Positions 38,672-46,469 of a stretch of 64,000 nucleotides of DNA are shown one piece after another. The position numbers and the translations under genes are program-made. Source of the DNA: Gluconacetobacter diazotrophicus PA1 5 (GTDB lineage Bacteria > Pseudomonadota > Alphaproteobacteria > Acetobacterales > Acetobacteraceae); contig NC_011365.1 in NCBI RefSeq assembly GCF_000021325.1, positions 248,001-312,000 on the forward strand. Direction: 5' to 3'. Below the pieces are notes generated by a model. That model had not been told where the DNA came from and did not search any database. It saw nothing but the letters and a program-made list of their open reading frames with translations. The stretch's first letter is position 1. The number at the start of each line of letters is the position of its first letter.

Positions 38672-39451
38672 TCAGTTATCCTGATTGCTGCGCACGCCCA
38701 TGAACTGCAGCAGGAACTGGAACAGGTTGATAAAGTTCAGGTAAAGGGTCAGCGCGTCATAGACCGAGCGCTTCGCCGCGCCTTCGGGGCCTTCGTAATA
38801 GGCGAACTGCTGGTAGGTCATCTTGATGCGCTGGGTGTCGAAGGCCGCCAGGCCGACGAAGATGAAGACGCCGACGACGCTGTACAGCATATAGAGGGCC
38901 GAGCTGTGCAGGAACATGTTGACCAGCCCCGCGATCACCAGCCCGAACAGGCCCATGAGCAGGAACGAGCCGAACCGCGTCAGGTCGGTCCGGGTAACGT
39001 AGCCCCAGATCGACATGGCCGAGAACGTCCCCGCCGTCACGAAGAATACGCGGACCACCGACACCCCGGTGAAGGTCAGCAGGATGCTGGACAGGCTGGC
39101 GCCCATCACGGCGCAGAACAGCCAGAACAGCGCCTGCACCGCCTGCCGGGACAGCCGGTTCACCCCCAGCGACATGACCAGCACGAAGCCCAGCGGCGCG
39201 ATCATCGCCAGCATGCCCAGGCCGGTCGGCCGCACGGCGACACCCGACGGCGTCATGACGGCGGCGAAGAACGCGGCGCGCAGGCTGGTATTGGCCACCA
39301 GGTACGCCACGGTGCCGGTCAGCACCAACCCTGACGCCATCCAGTTATAGACCCGGAGCATATAGGCGCGCAGTCCCTGATCGATCGCCCCGGCGTCGGT
39401 TCCCGCACCGGCGGGTCGGGTCATTGTTCGAAAATCCGGGCTGAAAGCCAT
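38672..39451 (-). CDS. Bax inhibitor-1 / YccA family membrane protein
   Basis: 259 aa from the ATG at 39451, after AAGGAAGGA. Seven hydrophobic helices from residue about 30 to 250 match the BI-1 fold, and the C-terminal DALTLYLNFINLFQFLLQFMG is the family hallmark. QRIKMTYQQFAYYEGPEGAAKRSVYDALTLYLNFINLF carries the conserved acidic residues of the ion path. BI-1 proteins are pH-sensitive calcium leak channels in eukaryotes; bacterial members may interact with the FtsH protease. No operon partner. Confidence 0.9.
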   Translation of the reverse strand: MAFSPDFRTMTRPAGAGTDAGAIDQGLRAYMLRVYNWMASGLVLTGTVAYLVANTSLRAAFFAAVMTPSGVAVRPTGLGMLAMIAPLGFVLVMSLGVNRLSRQAVQALFWLFCAVMGASLSSILLTFTGVSVVRVFFVTAGTFSAMSIWGYVTRTDLTRFGSFLLMGLFGLVIAGLVNMFLHSSALYMLYSVVGVFIFVGLAAFDTQRIKMTYQQFAYYEGPEGAAKRSVYDALTLYLNFINLFQFLLQFMGVRSNQDN

Positions 39452-39654
39452 GACATCCTTCCTTGGTCCGGATAATTCCGGACTATCACTTGGCTGATGT
39501 GGGGGGCGGCCGCTCCGATTCAAGGAGAATCCTTCCACGGCCGAATTACAATTTATAAACATACGACGACCGCCCTACCCTATTCATTATAGACTCCGCG
39601 GCGGCCGGTGGAAACTTTCCCGTCCCGGATCGGAAAGAACGCCGGAGAAGGCAG

Positions 39655-40194
39655 ATGAGACTGTTCGTGGCCATCGAGATCGTGCCGCCGCTGCGCGACG
39701 CCATTGCCAGCCTGCGCGGCAGCCTGGCAGGCGTCCGGTGGACCGATCCGCTGTCCTATCACCTGACCTTGCGCTTCATCGGGGACGTGCGGGACCGCGC
39801 CCGGCAGGAGGACATCCATCACGCCCTGATGGCGATTCGCGCCCCGACCTGCACCCTGTCCCCCCAGGGGCCGGGCGTGTTCGAGCAGGAGGGCGGCCTA
39901 GACCGGCTATGGATCGGGGTCGCGCGAAGCGATCCGCTGATGCATCTGCAACGCAAGGTCGATACCGCGATACGCCGCGCGGCCGGCCTGCAGGTCGAGC
40001 GGCGGCGTTTCCTGCCCCATGTCACCATCGGTTCGGTCGCCCGCCCGCCGCCGCCCGTGATGTCGGCGTGGCTGACCCAGTGGGGCACCGTTCCCCCGCC
40101 CCCGGCGGACGCCACGCATTTCACCCTGTTCCGTTCGTTACGTGGCCCGGATCAGCCCCTGTACGACCCGCTGGCCGAATATCCTCTCGGGTAG
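39655..40194 (+). CDS. thpR: RNA 2',3'-cyclic phosphodiesterase ThpR
   Basis: 179 aa member of the 2H phosphoesterase family, which hydrolyses 2',3'-cyclic phosphate ends of RNA. Both H-x-T-x motifs are present, at His36 (YHLTLRF) and His122 (PHVTIGS), placed symmetrically around the active site. RLFVAIEI at the N-terminus and GVFEQEGGLDRLWIGV in the middle are typical. The start has a GGAGAAGGCAG site. It stands alone upstream of the adhAB leader. Confidence 0.9.
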   Translation: MRLFVAIEIVPPLRDAIASLRGSLAGVRWTDPLSYHLTLRFIGDVRDRARQEDIHHALMAIRAPTCTLSPQGPGVFEQEGGLDRLWIGVARSDPLMHLQRKVDTAIRRAAGLQVERRRFLPHVTIGSVARPPPPVMSAWLTQWGTVPPPPADATHFTLFRSLRGPDQPLYDPLAEYPLG

Positions 40195-40538
40195 CGATTC
40201 GGCATGGCGATGACGGTATCCGAATGCATGCGATGGATGCATATTTATCATAACATGGATAATTATTCATAACGCAGCCAGACTTCACGTCCCCATGCCG
40301 GCGCCCCGCTTTTCAGCCTGAAATCGGCGGAAAACAGCCAAAATCTCCTCTGCCCTCTGCTCGCCCGAATACGGGCATACTGCAAGTTCCGCCGTCGGTC
40401 CTCACGAATGAGGCGATGCAGAACACTAAATCGTCAGAAGACTGTCACAACAGTCACATTATGTTCGCATCGAACGGACCGTCTGCGGTCCGGACCCGGA
40501 TTCATCCGGTTTTTTCTTTTGTCACGAGGACATCGGAC
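40195..40538 (+). promoter_or_regulatory. adhAB promoter and structured leader region
   Basis: About 340 bp between thpR and adhA. It has an AT-rich tract (about 40225-40275) suited to a promoter or regulator site. Several hairpins follow: GCCCG/CGGGC at 40363-40376, CCTCA/TGAGG near 40400, GACTGT/ACAGTC at 40440-40455, CGGACCG/CGGTCCG at 40475-40492, and the terminator-like element listed next. No gene is seen; an in-frame ATG at 40416 would only lengthen AdhA past its signal peptide. Confidence 0.5.
40496..40520 (+). terminator. Terminator-like element in the adhA leader (possible attenuator)
   Basis: Hairpin CCGGA-TTCA-TCCGG followed at once by TTTTTTCTTTT, ending 19 bp before the adhA ATG. 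The stem is short but the T run is strong. The 7-bp hairpin at 40475-40492 lies directly upstream, and TCCG at 40489-40492 can instead pair with CGGA at 40497-40500. So mutually exclusive folds are possible. Confidence 0.45.
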
Positions 40539-42752
40539 ATGATGCGAGCCGTTTACGGGAAAAGACGTTCTCTCCGCGGAACGCTTGCCGTCGGAACGAT
40601 ATGCGCCGCGACATTCTTTGGATATACGGCGGCGACCAGTGCCGCCGAATCCGAATTCGGCGCGACGGGTGAAGCAATTATCCATGCGGACGACCATCCC
40701 GGCGACTGGCTGACCTACGGCCGCACCTATTCCGAGCAGCGTTATAGCCCGCTGGACCAGATCAACCGGTCCAATGTCGGCAACCTGAAGCTGGCCTGGT
40801 ATTACGACCTGGACACCAACCGTGGGCAGGAAGGCACGCCGCTGATCGTCGATGGCGTGATGTACGCCACCACGAACTGGAGCAAGATGAAGGCCCTGGA
40901 CGCGGCCACGGGCAAGCTGCTGTGGGCGTACGACCCCCGCGTGCCCGGCAATATCGCCGACAAGGGATGCTGTGACACCGTCAATCGCGGTGCGGCCTAC
41001 TGGAACGGCAAGGTCTATTTCGGCACGTTCGACGGAAGGCTGATCGCGCTGGACGCCAAGACCGGCAAGCTGGTCTGGAGCGTGAACACCATCCCCGCCG
41101 ACGCGGCCCTGGGCCACCAGCGTTCCTACACCGTGGACGGCGCGCCGCGTATCGCCAAGGGCCGGGTCATCATCGGCAATGGTGGATCGGAATTCGGCGC
41201 GCGCGGCTTCGTTTCGGCCTTCGACGCCGAGACCGGCAAGCTGGACTGGCGCTTCTACACGGTGCCGAATGCGCAGAACAAGCCGGACAACGCGCCGTCC
41301 GACGCTGTCCTGATGAGCAAGGCGTACCCGACCTGGAGCCCGACCGGCGCATGGACGACCCAGGGCGGCGGCGGCACGGTATGGGATTCGATCGTCTATG
41401 ACCCCGTGACCGATCTGGTCTATCTGGGCGTGGGCAACGGGTCGCCCTGGAACTACAAGTTCCGTTCCGACGGCAAGGGCGATAACCTGTTCCTGGGCAG
41501 CATCGTCGCGCTCAAGCCCGAAACCGGCGAATATGTCTGGCATTTCCAGGAAACGCCGATGGACCAGTGGGACTATACCTCGGTCCAGCAGATCATGACG
41601 CTGGATCTGCCCATCAACGGGCAGACGCGGCATGTCATCGTCCATGCGCCGAAGAACGGCTTCTTCTACATCATCGACGCCAAGACCGGCGAATTCCTGT
41701 CGGGCAAGAACTATGTCTACGTGAACTGGGCCAGCGGCCTGGACCCGAAGACCGGCCGTCCGATCTATAACCCGGATGCGCTCTATACCCTGAACGGCAA
41801 GGAATGGTACGGCATCCCGGGCGATCTGGGCGGCCACAATTTCGCGGCCATGGCCTTCAGCCCCCGGACCGGACTGGTCTATATCCCGGCCCAGCAGGTG
41901 CCATTCCTGTATACGAGCCAGGTCGGCGGCTTCAAGCCGCATCCGGACAGCTGGAATCTCGGCCTCGACATGAACAAGGTCGGCGTCATGGATTCGCCCG
42001 AGGCCAAGCAGGCCTTCATCAAGGACCTGAAGGGCTGGATCGTCGCCTGGGACCCGGTGAAGCAGCAGGAAGCGTTCCGCGTCGACCACAAAGGCCCGTG
42101 GAATGGCGGTATCGTGGCCACCGGCGGCGACCTGCTGTTCCAGGGCCTGGCGAACGGCGAATTCCATGCCTACGACGCCACCAACGGCGCCGACCTGTTC
42201 CACTTCGCGGCGCAGAGCGGCATCATCGCCCCGCCGGTCACCTACATGGCCAACGGCAAGCAGTATGTCGCGGTCGAGGTCGGATGGGGCGGCATCTATC
42301 CGTTCTTCCTGGGTGGCCTGGCGCGGACCAGCGGCTGGACCGTCAACCATTCGCGCGTCATCGCCTTCTCGCTCGACGGCGCGGCCAAGTTGCCGCCGCA
42401 GAACGACAAGGGCTTCCTGCCCGTCAAGCCGCCCGCCCAGTTCGACGGCAAGCGGACCGACAACGGGTATTTCGAGTTCCAGACCTTCTGCGCGGCCTGC
42501 CATGGCGACAATGCCGAGGCCGGCGGCGTGCTGCCCGACCTGCGCTGGTCCGGCGCGATCCGCCATCAGGACGCGTTCTATAACGTGGTCGGCCGCGGCG
42601 CCCTGACGGCATACGGCATGGATCGGTTCGATGCCTCGATGAAGCCGGAGCAGATCGAGGACATCCGGCAATTCCTGATCAAGCGTTCCAACGACACCTA
42701 CCAGAGGGAGGTTGATGCCCGGAAGAACGTGGACGGCATACCCGCACAGTGA
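40539..42752 (+). CDS. adhA: PQQ-dependent alcohol dehydrogenase, large quinohaemoprotein subunit
   Basis: 737 aa from the ATG at 40539 (GAGGA eight bases upstream). A Sec signal peptide ends near ATSAAES. The mature protein is an eight-bladed PQQ propeller: it begins GDWLTYGRTYSEQRYSPLDQIN, has the vicinal Cys144-Cys145 in KGCCDTVNRGAA that stacks on PQQ, and calcium/catalytic residues in WDYTS and the W-docking repeats. A C-terminal cytochrome c domain has haem motif CAACH at 651-655. It oxidises ethanol to acetaldehyde on the periplasmic face and passes electrons to AdhB and ubiquinone. Near identity in pattern to acetic acid bacterial AdhA. Confidence 0.98.
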   Translation: MMRAVYGKRRSLRGTLAVGTICAATFFGYTAATSAAESEFGATGEAIIHADDHPGDWLTYGRTYSEQRYSPLDQINRSNVGNLKLAWYYDLDTNRGQEGTPLIVDGVMYATTNWSKMKALDAATGKLLWAYDPRVPGNIADKGCCDTVNRGAAYWNGKVYFGTFDGRLIALDAKTGKLVWSVNTIPADAALGHQRSYTVDGAPRIAKGRVIIGNGGSEFGARGFVSAFDAETGKLDWRFYTVPNAQNKPDNAPSDAVLMSKAYPTWSPTGAWTTQGGGGTVWDSIVYDPVTDLVYLGVGNGSPWNYKFRSDGKGDNLFLGSIVALKPETGEYVWHFQETPMDQWDYTSVQQIMTLDLPINGQTRHVIVHAPKNGFFYIIDAKTGEFLSGKNYVYVNWASGLDPKTGRPIYNPDALYTLNGKEWYGIPGDLGGHNFAAMAFSPRTGLVYIPAQQVPFLYTSQVGGFKPHPDSWNLGLDMNKVGVMDSPEAKQAFIKDLKGWIVAWDPVKQQEAFRVDHKGPWNGGIVATGGDLLFQGLANGEFHAYDATNGADLFHFAAQSGIIAPPVTYMANGKQYVAVEVGWGGIYPFFLGGLARTSGWTVNHSRVIAFSLDGAAKLPPQNDKGFLPVKPPAQFDGKRTDNGYFEFQTFCAACHGDNAEAGGVLPDLRWSGAIRHQDAFYNVVGRGALTAYGMDRFDASMKPEQIEDIRQFLIKRSNDTYQREVDARKNVDGIPAQ

Positions 42753-42797
42753 CGTCTTTCCCTACGGTTTTTCGGATTTTCCGCATCAACACGACGC

Positions 42798-44210
42798 ATG
42801 GTGAACAGAATGCTCAACAGGCTTAAGGTTGCGATCGGCACGGCGGCGTTCAGTCTGCTGGCCACGAGCGCAATGGCACAGGCGCCCGACCAGGCGCTGA
42901 TCGACAAGGGCGCCTACGTGGCGCGGCTGGGCGACTGCGCCGCCTGCCACACTGCCCTGCACGGACAGGCCTATGCGGGTGGCCTGCAGATCAAGAGCCC
43001 GATCGGCACGATCTATTCGACGAACATCACGCCCGATCCGACCTATGGCATCGGCCAGTACAGTTTCGAGGATTTCGAGCAGGCCGTACGGCACGGCGTG
43101 AGAAAGGACGGGACGACGCTGTATCCGGCAATGCCCTATCCCGCGTTCTCGCGCATGACGCAGGACGACCTGCGGGCGCTCTACGCCTACCTGATGCACG
43201 GCGTGAAGCCGGTCGCGAATCCCGATCGCCCGGCCGATATCTCTTGGCCGCTGTCGATGCGCTGGCCCCTGTCGATCTGGCGGACGCTGTTCGCGCCCGC
43301 ACCGGCGGACTTCAAGCCGGCGCCGGGACAGGACCCCGTCGTGGCGCGCGGTGAATACCTGGTGACCGGTCCGGGCCATTGTGGCGCCTGCCATACGCCG
43401 CGCGGCTTCGGCATGGAGGAAAAGGCGCTGGATGCCAGCGGGGGTGCGGTCTACCTGTCCGGCGGCGCGCCGATCGACAACTGGGTGGCCCCCAGCCTGC
43501 GTGACGATCCCGTGACGGGCATTGGCCGGTGGTCCGAGGACGACGTGTACTATTTCCTGAAATCGGGACGTACCGATCATGCCGCGGTCTTCGGCGGCAT
43601 GGCGGACGTCGTGGCGTGGAGCACGCAGTATTTCACCGACGACGACCTGCGGGCCATGGCCAAATACCTGAAGAGCCTGCCGTCCGTGCCGGCGTCGCAA
43701 GGGACCTACACCTACGACGCTTCCACGACCGACATGCTGAATTCGGGCAAGACGGCGTCCTCGCCCGGTGGTGACGTGTATCTGCGCGAATGCGCCATCT
43801 GCCATCGCAATGACGGCGGCGGCGTGGCCCGCATGTTCCCGCCGCTGGCGGGCAATCCGGTGGTCGTGACCGACGACCCGACCTCGCTGGTCAATGTCAT
43901 CACCAATGGCGGGGTCCTGCCGCCGACCAACTGGGCGCCGTCCGCGGTGGCCATGCCGGCCTATGGCAAGACCCTGTCGTCGCAGCAGATCGCGGACGTG
44001 GTCAACTTCATCCGCACCGGCTGGGGCAACCATGCGCCGGCCAGCGTGACGGCGGCTGACGTCGCGAAAATGCGCGATACGGGCGCGCCGGTGTCCAGCA
44101 GCGGGTGGAACACCTCCAGCAGCGGCTGGCTGGTCCTGCATCCGCAGCCCTACGGCGCCGGGTGGACCTTCGCCCCGCAGACCCATTCCGGAGTCGACCA
44201 GGCGCAGTAA
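42798..44210 (+). CDS. adhB: Alcohol dehydrogenase triple-haem cytochrome c subunit
   Basis: 470 aa; a Sec signal peptide is cut after ATSAMA (residue 26). Three cytochrome c domains follow, with haem sites CAACH at 47-51, CGACH at 195-199 and CAICH at 332-336. The C-terminal tail after residue 430 (SSSGWLVLHPQPYGAGWTFAPQ) helps hold the complex on the membrane. AdhB accepts electrons from AdhA and reduces ubiquinone. An alternative ATG at 42810 would shorten the signal by four residues. The gene follows adhA by 45 bp and ends at a strong terminator. Confidence 0.97.
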   Translation: MVNRMLNRLKVAIGTAAFSLLATSAMAQAPDQALIDKGAYVARLGDCAACHTALHGQAYAGGLQIKSPIGTIYSTNITPDPTYGIGQYSFEDFEQAVRHGVRKDGTTLYPAMPYPAFSRMTQDDLRALYAYLMHGVKPVANPDRPADISWPLSMRWPLSIWRTLFAPAPADFKPAPGQDPVVARGEYLVTGPGHCGACHTPRGFGMEEKALDASGGAVYLSGGAPIDNWVAPSLRDDPVTGIGRWSEDDVYYFLKSGRTDHAAVFGGMADVVAWSTQYFTDDDLRAMAKYLKSLPSVPASQGTYTYDASTTDMLNSGKTASSPGGDVYLRECAICHRNDGGGVARMFPPLAGNPVVVTDDPTSLVNVITNGGVLPPTNWAPSAVAMPAYGKTLSSQQIADVVNFIRTGWGNHAPASVTAADVAKMRDTGAPVSSSGWNTSSSGWLVLHPQPYGAGWTFAPQTHSGVDQAQ

Positions 44211-44248
44211 CGCCACGCCGGTCATCGGGTAGCACAAGACGCTTCTTG

Positions 44249-44280
44249 CCGCCGCGGGGCCCTACCCCGCGGCGGTTTTC
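44249..44280 (+). terminator. Intrinsic terminator of adhAB
   Basis: Perfect 11-bp stem CCGCCGCGGGG / CCCCGCGGCGG with loop CCCTA, followed by TTTTCTT. It begins about 40 bp after the adhB stop. Confidence 0.9.
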
Positions 44281-44335
44281 TTATGGGCCCGATCTGGAGC
44301 ACAATAGGGCCATCCCGCCGAGGAGGAGATCGCCC

Positions 44336-45076
44336 ATGGAACGCCCGCTGGAACGCCCGCTGGAACGCCCCTGGGAACGTATCGTCGTCCTGACCGGCGC
44401 CGGCATCAGCCGGGAATCGGGCCTGGAAACATTCCGTGACGGCGACGGACTCTGGAGTCGCTACGCCATCGAGGATGTGTGCACGCCCCACGCCTTTCAC
44501 CGCGACCCGTTGCTGGTGGACCGCTTCTATAACGACAGGCGTGCCGAATTGTGGCGCGTGCGGCCCAACGACGCGCATCTGGCCCTGGCCCGGCTGGAGC
44601 ACGCGGCCCGGGCGGGGGAATGGGACGGCGAGATCCTGATCGTCACGCAGAATATCGACGATCTGCATGAACGGGCCGGCAGCCGGAACGTGGTGCATAT
44701 GCACGGCGAATTGCTGCGCGTGCGCTGTACCGCCTGCGGCGCGACGCCTGACTGGCAGGAAAACTGCCTGCCGCAGACCCCATGCCCGATATGCCATCGC
44801 CCGGCGCTGCGTCCCGATGTCGTATGGTTCGGCGAAATTCCGCTGCACATGGAGCGGATTCAGGCCGCGCTGGACCGATGCGACCGCTTCGTGTCCATCG
44901 GCACGTCCGGCACGGTCTATCCGGCCGCCGGTTTCGTGGCGCAGGTGCGCGACCATGCCGACACACTGGACATCAATCTGGAGGCCCCCGCCGTTCCGAC
45001 GGCGTTCGAGCGCAGCATGGTGGGCGCCGCCACCCGGATGGTGCCGCGCTGGGTCGACGAAGTCCTGGCCGGATGA
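44336..45076 (+). CDS. cobB: NAD-dependent protein deacylase (sirtuin, CobB)
   Basis: 246 aa from the ATG at 44336 with AGGAGGAG upstream. It removes acyl groups from lysines using NAD+. Motifs are VVLTGAGISRESGLETFRD for NAD, TQNIDDLHERAG, the catalytic His in HMHGELL, and four zinc cysteines (RCTACG and CPIC, near residues 127-155). The N-terminus is unusual: ERPLERPLERPWER comes from a 12-bp tandem repeat in the DNA (44337-44378) before the first conserved strand. It overlaps the next gene by 4 bp. Confidence 0.93.
   Translation: MERPLERPLERPWERIVVLTGAGISRESGLETFRDGDGLWSRYAIEDVCTPHAFHRDPLLVDRFYNDRRAELWRVRPNDAHLALARLEHAARAGEWDGEILIVTQNIDDLHERAGSRNVVHMHGELLRVRCTACGATPDWQENCLPQTPCPICHRPALRPDVVWFGEIPLHMERIQAALDRCDRFVSIGTSGTVYPAAGFVAQVRDHADTLDINLEAPAVPTAFERSMVGAATRMVPRWVDEVLAG
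44337..44378 (+). repeat. 12-bp tandem repeat at the 5' end of cobB
   Basis: The unit GGAACGCCCGCT is repeated about three times with a slightly changed last copy (GGAACGCCCCTG) and a partial fourth. It encodes the repeating Glu-Arg-Pro-Leu block. Being a multiple of three, copy-number change would alter the N-terminus without shifting the frame. Confidence 0.8.
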
Positions 45077-45744
45077 CCGGGAACGAGGACGATTTGGACG
45101 CGCTGTTGTGTCAGGTGCGGGCCTGCCGGGCCTGCGCCGACAGCCTGCCCCTGGGGCCGCGGCCGATCCTGCACGTTTCGTCCACCGCGCGGCTGCTGAT
45201 CGCGAGCCAGGCCCCGGGTACGCGGGTGCATGAAACCGGGATATCGTTCAACGACGCCTCGGGCGACCGGCTGCGTGGCTGGCTGGAGATGGATCGCGCG
45301 ACCTTCTACGATTCCAGCCGCGTTGCCCTGCTGCCGATGGGCCTGTGCTATCCGGGCCGCCTGCCCGCCGGCGGCGACCGACCGCCCCGGCCCGAATGCG
45401 CGCCGCTGTGGCGTGCGCGGCTTCTGGCCCTGATGCCGTGCATCCGGCTGACCCTGCTGGTCGGCTCCTATGCCCAGGCGGCCGTGCTGGGCCCGGGGCG
45501 GGTGGAGGACCGAGTGCGGAATTTTCGCGCCCTGCTGCCCCATTATTTTCCCCTGCCCCACCCGTCCTGGCGCACCGGGGCATGGGAGCGCCGGAATCCG
45601 TGGTTCACGGCCGAGGTGATCCCGGCGCTGCGTGCCGCCATCCGGCCGCTGCTCGACCCGCCGTCAGGACGCGACGGCGGCCCGGACGATGGTCAGGGCC
45701 AGTCCCTTGATCCCCGCCGAGAGGATCTGCACCCCGATGCATAG
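45073..45744 (+). CDS. Uracil-DNA glycosylase family protein
   Basis: 223 aa from the ATG at 45073, overlapping the cobB stop (ATGA). It begins with CRACADSLPLGPRPI, then the glycosylase-like loop LLIASQAPGTRVHETGISFND and GRLPAGGDRPPRPECAPLW, and PHPSWRTGAW near residue 165, which fits motif 2 (HPS) of the UDG superfamily. Such proteins may excise deaminated bases or be inactive relatives. The cysteine pair at the start lacks the full set needed for the Fe-S cluster of families 4/5. The last 81 bp overlap the convergent marC gene, and the tail there is polar and poorly conserved. Confidence 0.78.
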   Translation: MTGNEDDLDALLCQVRACRACADSLPLGPRPILHVSSTARLLIASQAPGTRVHETGISFNDASGDRLRGWLEMDRATFYDSSRVALLPMGLCYPGRLPAGGDRPPRPECAPLWRARLLALMPCIRLTLLVGSYAQAAVLGPGRVEDRVRNFRALLPHYFPLPHPSWRTGAWERRNPWFTAEVIPALRAAIRPLLDPPSGRDGGPDDGQGQSLDPRREDLHPDA

Positions 45745-46395
45745 CAGGATCAGGGCAGCCAGGCGGGACACGATCCGCGCGCCGGTCACGCCCAGCAGCG
45801 CCATCAGCCGTTCGGCATAGGCATAGGCCAGCCAGATCGTCCCCGCCACGACGATGGCGGCCAGTGACAGCGCGACATAGAACACCAGCCAGCCCGAGGA
45901 AGCCGGCCGGCCGGCACTGAGCGCGATCGCGACCGAGATGGTGCCCGGCCCGACCGTGAACGGCATGGTCATGGGAAAGAACGCCATTTCCGTCCAGCGG
46001 GGCACGGCGACCGTCCGGCCGCCCTGCAATGCCTGCTGCTCCTTGCGCGCGGCCGCTTCCTCCGGCGCCTGCAGCAGCGCCCAGGCGCGCACCGCGACCA
46101 CCAGCCCGCCGGCAATGCGCAGCGAATCGATGGTAATGCCGAAAAAGGCCAGGATGGCGCTGCCTATCCAGATCGACGCGATCAGCAGGACGGCGGAATA
46201 GAGCGCCACGGTCCGTGCCAGCGCCAGGGATTCCGCCCGCGCCCGGCCCGCCGTGACCTGCGTGAAGATCAGCGAGGCCCCGATGGGATTCACGATCGAG
46301 AACAGGGCGGGGAACGCCAGCAGGAAGGTATCGCTGAACACCGACAGGTCGTACCCCCATCCCGGGGGCGCGGCGGCGGGAAGGCCTGGGGGCAT
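45664..46395 (-). CDS. MarC family integral membrane protein
   Basis: 243 aa with six membrane helices, the full size of MarC proteins. FSDTFLLAFPALFSIVNPIGASLIF in helix 1 and EMAFFPMTMPFTVGPGTISVAIAL are the family hallmarks (NP and TVGPGTI). A charged loop EEAAARKEQQALQGG separates the two halves. The family was once linked to multiple antibiotic resistance but its transport role is unproven. Its 3' end overlaps the convergent glycosylase-like gene by 81 bp. Confidence 0.9.
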   Translation of the reverse strand: MPPGLPAAAPPGWGYDLSVFSDTFLLAFPALFSIVNPIGASLIFTQVTAGRARAESLALARTVALYSAVLLIASIWIGSAILAFFGITIDSLRIAGGLVVAVRAWALLQAPEEAAARKEQQALQGGRTVAVPRWTEMAFFPMTMPFTVGPGTISVAIALSAGRPASSGWLVFYVALSLAAIVVAGTIWLAYAYAERLMALLGVTGARIVSRLAALILLCIGVQILSAGIKGLALTIVRAAVAS

Positions 46396-46469
46396 GGCGG
46401 TTCTTCCAAAGGGCCGATCCCCGTAAGGCCGGGATCAGCCTATCGTCTTTTCCGAAGCCCGCGGGCCCG

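Noticed and set aside
40416..40538. N-terminal extension of AdhA or a leader peptide from ATG 40416
   Set aside because: It would place 41 residues before a normal Sec signal peptide and crosses the terminator-like hairpin. The ATG at 40539 has the GAGGA site.
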